In this document: positions 59,481 through 64,000 of the stretch, piece by piece
Position numbering within the stretch: the first letter of the stretch is position 1
Layout of the letters: each line of letters opens with the position of its first letter
Source: Chaetoceros tenuissimus
Taxonomy: Eukaryota > Bacillariophyta > Thalassiosirophyceae > Chaetocerotales > Chaetocerotaceae
NCBI GenBank assembly: GCA_021927905.1
Contig: BLLK01000049.1
Span: 326,836 to 390,835, forward strand
DNA length: 64,000 nt
Direction of reading: 5' to 3'
Notes under the pieces: generated by a model
Told to the model about the DNA's origin: nothing
What the model saw: the letters and a program-made list of their open reading frames with translations, nothing else
The model's database searches: none
Translations under genes and position numbers: made by a program

Positions 59481-60650
59481 TTAAAAGAGAGGGACTTCTT
59501 GGTTTGGAATTAAGGTGAAATTGCCACCAGTCAGCATGCGTTGACTGAAGTGTTGCATAAGTTGAGAATTTTGCAGATGTAGGTATCGTAGCATTTCATC
59601 AGATCTCCAGCGTCCAAGAAGACGGATGACATCAGAATCGACATTTGCGCACAGCAGAGCATTTGCACCAGCAGCTCGCAAGCAGCGTGCGCTAACATCG
59701 GATGGAAGGAAACCAAGGGCGGGACCAAGAGCAGCAACATTTGTGCGAAGAGTGTTTGTTATATCAGATGGACAAACATGCACAAGACGTTGTCGTTCTT
59801 GGCAAAAATATGTACACAGTGGTGTATTTGGTGCAGCGTTATGCTGTTTCAAATGAATGACTCTACGTGCCAGCGCTTTGACTGGACAGAGGTAGAATTC
59901 TCCACTGCATGAGAGTCCAATGACTTCTCCACGAACTCCATTCTTTTGCGTAGTGAATGTTAATGAAACAAAAGTGGCTTGACGGAGTTGTGTGGGTGTA
60001 GCTGTCATTGTATTGAGTCGCTGATGGCCAATCCAAAATTGAACATCAGCAAGAAGAAAGGGATCACTATCGGTGTTGGAGTAAGAATATTCTCCAGGAC
60101 GAAGAAGAAAGAAGAAAGCAATGATTATCATGTCGGCTGTGGCATGTTGATTGAAGCTGTTGCCAGAGAAAGCAATTTGTGCAATTCGACGGATGACTGA
60201 AAGAGGAACTGGCTTCACTCTATTTGGAGGCGGGTCCTTTTTCTTGTAAGACTTGATCATCCTTGCCAAACGAAAATCAATGTTATCATGACAATTTAGT
60301 CTTGGGTCCTGTTCACCCAATTCAAGGTACGTCTGTCCAATGCTCCGTAGGTAATCTTCAGCTGATCGAGCGCGTATTGAATTCTTGTTGGCTGCATAGA
60401 ATCCGTGTCGTACTCTGTGGAGGAAGACTTGTAGGTACGGTACTTTGTCCTCGACGGTTTGGAGTAAGGGATCTTGGCCCAGGACACTTGTGAACTCAAT
60501 CCACTTTTCCCAGTGTGTGTCAGAGGCGGCGGAACGTCCAGTAGTAACTCCTTGTCGAACTTCTTGTTCCGCAAAGCCGAGATCACGCCAGAAATCAGCT
60601 TTTGTGTCGGGTGCACAATTTTGAAGGTGTATTTCTGTTTGAATTTGGAA
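59481..60650 (-). CDS. Tyrosine recombinase of the retroelement
   Basis: The frame is open from 60650 to a stop at 59481. The first part (EVRQGVTTGRSA; HWEKWIEFTS; SAEDYLRSIGQTYLELG) is the core-binding domain. The rest is the catalytic domain with LRAAGANALL and GRWRSDEMLRYLH, which supplies Arg and the Tyr nucleophile. It replaces an integrase and inserts a circular cDNA. There is no ATG in frame before the catalytic domain, and the first 355 nt overlap the RT frame. Translation by frameshifting or a fused product is therefore likely. Confidence 0.78.
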   Translation of the reverse strand, partial: FQIQTEIHLQNCAPDTKADFWRDLGFAEQEVRQGVTTGRSAASDTHWEKWIEFTSVLGQDPLLQTVEDKVPYLQVFLHRVRHGFYAANKNSIRARSAEDYLRSIGQTYLELGEQDPRLNCHDNIDFRLARMIKSYKKKDPPPNRVKPVPLSVIRRIAQIAFSGNSFNQHATADMIIIAFFFLLRPGEYSYSNTDSDPFLLADVQFWIGHQRLNTMTATPTQLRQATFVSLTFTTQKNGVRGEVIGLSCSGEFYLCPVKALARRVIHLKQHNAAPNTPLCTYFCQERQRLVHVCPSDITNTLRTNVAALGPALGFLPSDVSARCLRAAGANALLCANVDSDVIRLLGRWRSDEMLRYLHLQNSQLMQHFSQRMLTGGNFTLIPNQEVPLF

Positions 60651-62770
60651 TTAAAGTGAGTGAGAAGTTCGCAATTGGATAAATGGAATAAACGAGAAGA
60701 GTCATCAGCAAGAGGATTGGATGGTCCGGAGATGTAATCATGCCTAGGAACGTATCTATGAAAGCGCTGATGAATTCCAAAGAGTCTCAAGAGTTGATGT
60801 GTTACTGCTGCATTTGTTGCACTTCCTTTCCTTTCCCAGAAGAGAGTAGCCAGATTATCCGTCTTGCTGACCAGTGTCCTTTCTCGAACATCCAAACAAT
60901 GTGCTATCACATCCAAGTGTAGTAATCCTCCAGCTAATTCTAAATCGGAATTTGTAATCTTTCCTTGAGGATTGTCTTTGGTGACCAAGTCATCAATGAT
61001 GTCTTGAGGCCACTTGTATCTCCACAGTAACGGATGCAATGTGTTTTTGTTTTTCATACGACTTCCAATTGTGTGAGAAGGGAACCAAACACCGCCTGCT
61101 CCTTCACCTGACGCATCATGAAAGCCTAAAGCTGATGGTAAAAGTGGCACTAGCTCGGCAATACGAGTTGGTCTCTTTGAAATGTCTTTGAGCATCCATT
61201 GAAAATCTGCAATCGATTGATGTACACCCTTCCGCAAAGAAATTCGACTTCTCTTATCCAACGATCGCAACGCTTCTTGCATCATTCCAAACATACATCT
61301 TGCACCAGGTAGTGCTAAAGCCATAGACCGCAATTCACCAAGAAGCTTATGCCATTTCTTGACACCTATGCGTTTCTGTGTTGAGGGAATACTCGATAGA
61401 ATGGCGCCAAGTCTTTCCTGACGATGCTGTGGAAGCTCAATGGTCATTGCTACTGTATTTATGATCCACCCAAGCACTAGCTTGATTGTGCTCCAAGAGC
61501 AATCTCCCTTTCTCAACTTTTTGAGTGACACTGGTTCGCGTCTGTGTTCACTGTCATAGAAGTCATTGGGACGGAACACTGTATCAATTGCGTGTAACAA
61601 TGTGTCTCGGACGTAATTTCGATTACCAGTTTGTGCAAGGGCAATGAAGTCATCAACAAATACGTCGATATACTGTAGTAATGTCATAGGGAAGGGTAGA
61701 GACGGATCTCTAACAGTAGGAATATCAGTTTGTGATAGTGATGAATTCAGCGTGGTAGCTGAAACAAATGGGGGCTGCAGCGCAGTAGCTGTAGCAGTTG
61801 GGGGTGATATTGGGCCATCCATAGGTGCAGCATGTTTAGAAAGTGGATGAGCTGCAGAAGGACTTCCAGCTTGTAGTGAACGATTGGCTAGGTCAGCAAT
61901 TGTTTCAGTGGCAGTACAGAACGCTGGAGGAGAATTCTTCCAGCCCATTGGCAATACTAGTGGAAAGGCTACAAGGTTGTTGTGTGTTGCAGAAGGGAAG
62001 GTCACTCCCAGCTTGGGTATATCGTCAATGTTGAGGCACAACCGATAAAAGCCATCGGATAAGTCTACCTTCATAAGCTGGACTGGTCCATGATTGGGAT
62101 TGGAAAGCAATATTTCGCGAAGTATTCTATCCAAAGCATGACCAAATTGCATGGAATCCAAGACCAGTGGCAACGTGTCTTCATTTATATTGTAGAAGCT
62201 ATAATCGACAATCCATCTAGGTCTTCTCTCGCGTTGTGGAACAACTCCAGGTGGTGATAGGCGTAGGTTTGGCAATGACTGAACGTCTTCGAATGGCAGG
62301 ATGATCCACTGCCCTTTCTGCATCATATCCACAAACTCTTCCTCCAGAAAATCAAGATACTCGAAGCAAGACCGATGACTGCCTCTTTGCAGCGCTTCAT
62401 CAATACGTTCTTTGCTCCACGGCTTGGTTTTGAAACGAACTGGAACTCCTCTCTTTCTGTACTGGTTCAGTACATGACCAGCAGGATGATTTATATTTGT
62501 AGTTGCTAAGTCGACTCTGCCTCTTTTAATCTGTATGAACTTTCTCCAACCCACTTTCCTAAACAAATCAGCATCCGATTCAATTAACTTACCAATATCA
62601 CGGTGATGTGGAAGTTTAGTGTTTTTTACACTAGTTTCCACATTCACCTTGATGCGTTTTGCATCGTTATTTGATGGGGGTTTTGTTTGAAGGGGGTTGG
62701 TTGGCGAGACCGAAGGAATTGGAATAGAAGTAAGGGTAACTGGGCTTAAATTAGGCGCTACACTATTCAA
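60296..62770 (-). CDS. Reverse transcriptase-RNase H of the retroelement
   Basis: 824 residues from ATG 62770. RT motifs: RWIVDYSFYNIN, LMKVDLSDGFYRLCLN, FPLVLPMGWKNSPPAFC and the catalytic FVDDFIAL. RNase H residues follow in LGFHDASGEGAGGVW, NSDLELAGG and SKTDNLATLF. A Thr/Ser/Pro-rich insertion of about 55 residues sits between the PPAFC and FVDD motifs. The C-terminal 110 residues are read in a different frame from the recombinase over the same DNA and remain open. The start lies 19 bp after the Gag-like gene. Confidence 0.85.
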   Translation of the reverse strand: MNSVAPNLSPVTLTSIPIPSVSPTNPLQTKPPSNNDAKRIKVNVETSVKNTKLPHHRDIGKLIESDADLFRKVGWRKFIQIKRGRVDLATTNINHPAGHVLNQYRKRGVPVRFKTKPWSKERIDEALQRGSHRSCFEYLDFLEEEFVDMMQKGQWIILPFEDVQSLPNLRLSPPGVVPQRERRPRWIVDYSFYNINEDTLPLVLDSMQFGHALDRILREILLSNPNHGPVQLMKVDLSDGFYRLCLNIDDIPKLGVTFPSATHNNLVAFPLVLPMGWKNSPPAFCTATETIADLANRSLQAGSPSAAHPLSKHAAPMDGPISPPTATATALQPPFVSATTLNSSLSQTDIPTVRDPSLPFPMTLLQYIDVFVDDFIALAQTGNRNYVRDTLLHAIDTVFRPNDFYDSEHRREPVSLKKLRKGDCSWSTIKLVLGWIINTVAMTIELPQHRQERLGAILSSIPSTQKRIGVKKWHKLLGELRSMALALPGARCMFGMMQEALRSLDKRSRISLRKGVHQSIADFQWMLKDISKRPTRIAELVPLLPSALGFHDASGEGAGGVWFPSHTIGSRMKNKNTLHPLLWRYKWPQDIIDDLVTKDNPQGKITNSDLELAGGLLHLDVIAHCLDVRERTLVSKTDNLATLFWERKGSATNAAVTHQLLRLFGIHQRFHRYVPRHDYISGPSNPLADDSSRLFHLSNCELLTHFNSKFKQKYTFKIVHPTQKLISGVISALRNKKFDKELLLDVPPPLTHTGKSGLSSQVSWAKIPYSKPSRTKYRTYKSSSTEYDTDSMQPTRIQYALDQLKITYGALDRRTLNWVNRTQD

Positions 62771-62788
62771 TTCCTTCCAGCCAAGTTT

Positions 62789-64000
62789 TCACTGGTGAGG
62801 CCAGTGCTCCGAGCACAACTGCACCATCGGTGCATATTGGCTGGCAGAATAAGGGACATGATCATAAGAAGAGTTGCAACCTTCATTGCAGGTACCCTTC
62901 ACATGGTAAGCAAGGCACATCGTCTTGTTGGAGTCTACACGGGATTTGGGCAACTCTAATCCTGCTGCTAACCATCTAGATCTTACATCTCTAGCTCGCA
63001 TGGATCTATCCTCTCTGTATTGGTTGAATAGGTCGGCATTGAAGGTAGGATTTGTGATAGTACGGTTTCCTCCAGGTGTGGCTCTGCTATCACTGTCATC
63101 ACGTCCTTGCAATCCTCCAGTAGTAAGTGAAGGTGATGGATTTACATTGGTTAATCCCAACTGCTCCAGAAAATGAGATCCCATGACTGGCTCCCATTGC
63201 TGATGCAGACGAATGGATTGGAAAACTCCATGTGTATTCAGAGTGGGAAGATCTGCAGGCTGAACATTTGGGTAAGAAGCCATATCGAACCAATAATCTA
63301 TCTCCGTCTGCAGTTTGAACTGAAGCCGAGGCCAAAAGAGGAGTCTGCCATTCAATTCACAACCCGCTTGATACATCTGAAGCTCTACCTGCTTCTGGTT
63401 TAACATACGATAATAAGTAGCAAGATTGGTTGTTACCGGATGTGCACCTCCCCAGAGGCACTGATGATAGATGAGATATTTCTGAATCAGGTGCAAATAG
63501 CTGACAGTATCCGTGGAGGCCTTGATGTCCAAACCTGAGATGAGCTGAAGGTCCGCAGCCGAAGGTGCTGCTCCACCCGAGTGTAACGTTTCGTACAAAG
63601 TAGCTTGCTGTACTACGCTGGAATTGCTGGTATCAAGAAGGAAGGAATTAAAATATTCCTTAAAGTCACCTGCAGCGGAGGCTGAGTGGAATTGCAGATT
63701 CAAGATTTTCTCCAAGATCCCTGGAGTGGTATCAACTTTCACATAGGTGAGATGCAACTGCTGTTTGGCGAGTTCCAAGTGCTGGCTGAGGATTCTGATC
63801 CGATCCCCCTTTTTAGACCTAGCCAACTGGTTCCAAACAGGTTGCAATAAGTTTCCATTTTGGACTTGTGCATAAGTAAGAAGTTTGTCATACGACGCTG
63901 GATACTCCGACTGGAAAGTCTTGTTCCTTGCCCTATCCCTTTCCTGTTGACTCTCGATTCTTCCCAAATGTACCTCTTGTGTCAAGGCATGAATGCCTTG
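62789..64000 (-). CDS. Gag-like protein of the retroelement, 5' end outside window
   Basis: The frame is open from the window edge; the TTG at 63985 is not taken as a start. About 400 residues are visible. A helical region (residues 20-210 of the visible part) includes SYLHLIQKYLIYHQCLWGG. Near the end, CLAYHVKGTCNEGCNSSYDH is a CCCH-like Cys/His site (C-x8-C-x3-C-x5-H), probably for nucleic-acid binding. The arrangement matches the first ORF of YR retroelements. Confidence 0.72.
   Translation of the reverse strand, partial: QGIHALTQEVHLGRIESQQERDRARNKTFQSEYPASYDKLLTYAQVQNGNLLQPVWNQLARSKKGDRIRILSQHLELAKQQLHLTYVKVDTTPGILEKILNLQFHSASAAGDFKEYFNSFLLDTSNSSVVQQATLYETLHSGGAAPSAADLQLISGLDIKASTDTVSYLHLIQKYLIYHQCLWGGAHPVTTNLATYYRMLNQKQVELQMYQAGCELNGRLLFWPRLQFKLQTEIDYWFDMASYPNVQPADLPTLNTHGVFQSIRLHQQWEPVMGSHFLEQLGLTNVNPSPSLTTGGLQGRDDSDSRATPGGNRTITNPTFNADLFNQYREDRSMRARDVRSRWLAAGLELPKSRVDSNKTMCLAYHVKGTCNEGCNSSYDHVPYSASQYAPMVQLCSEHWPHQ

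Larger units (their letters stand above)
58958..64000 (-). mobile_element. Tyrosine-recombinase retrotransposon (Ngaro/DIRS type), 5' end outside window
   Basis: On the minus strand the order is Gag-like protein, RT-RNase H, tyrosine recombinase, then repeats. A 139-bp sequence occurs twice (59314-59452 and 58958-59096) around a 217-bp unique part (59097-59313). This fits the B1-A2-B2 end of split direct repeats; A1 should lie beyond the window. There is no integrase and no methyltransferase domain, which favours Ngaro over DIRS-1. Confidence 0.82.

Noticed and set aside
1-64000. CRISPR arrays, bacterial operons, tRNA or rRNA genes
   Set aside because: No repeat-spacer pattern, Shine-Dalgarno-led operons, or convincing tRNA B-box/cloverleaf were seen by eye; a tRNA scan was not possible.

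Overview
The window looks like a piece of a centric-diatom nuclear genome, most probably Chaetoceros-like. This is inferred from family recognition, not from a search. The signs are a plastid protein whose signal peptide ends in ANAFVAP (the diatom ASAFAP-type cleavage motif), short GT-AG introns of 69-148 bp, an HSF-type DNA-binding protein, family-2-like GPCRs, BspA-like leucine-rich-repeat genes, LNR and ShKT domains, and A/T-rich gene-dense layout with both strands used.

Layout. 1-2.8 kb: end of an ankyrin-like gene and a GT8-like glycosyltransferase with one intron. 2.9-12.8 kb: a membrane protein, then a duplicated block of two MORC-like GHKL proteins, each facing a decayed LRR gene, plus a third LRR pseudogene upstream. 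One GHKL protein carries the C-terminal module that is otherwise typical of these LRR proteins. 13-24 kb: a long LNR-repeat membrane protein broken by an in-frame TGA, an SHOCT-like membrane protein, a GPCR with a 50-bp first coding exon, a candidate MITE, an HSF-type protein and a manganese-type CDF transporter. 24.4-40.6 kb: six tandem minus-strand genes built by shuffling Myb repeats, a helical domain, coiled coils, a small zinc finger and a RING finger. Five of them share a conserved upstream block. 41.0-44.5 kb: a complete PIF/Harbinger transposon with perfect 17-bp inverted repeats and a TAA target duplication. 44.6-51.8 kb: a secreted Ser/Asn/Tyr-rich membrane protein, a coiled-coil protein, a GT25 glycosyltransferase with one intron, a plastid DUF4079-like protein, an ShKT remnant and a broken TMEM43-like gene. 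52.0-57.3 kb: a Ty3/gypsy retrotransposon with near-identical LTRs and two nonsense codons in pol. 57.4-58.9 kb: a second GPCR with a TAG inside its first membrane segment. 59.0-64.0 kb: a tyrosine-recombinase (Ngaro/DIRS-type) retrotransposon with split direct repeats, running off the end.

Two themes stand out. The first is modular shuffling inside lineage-specific families (GHKL/LRR tail and Myb/zinc-finger/RING). The second is the number of genes that are intact except for one nonsense codon or a few 1-nt shifts. The best candidates for something undescribed are the Myb-RING array with its shared promoter block, and the GHKL proteins that have lost the canonical ATP-binding signature and swapped tails with LRR proteins.
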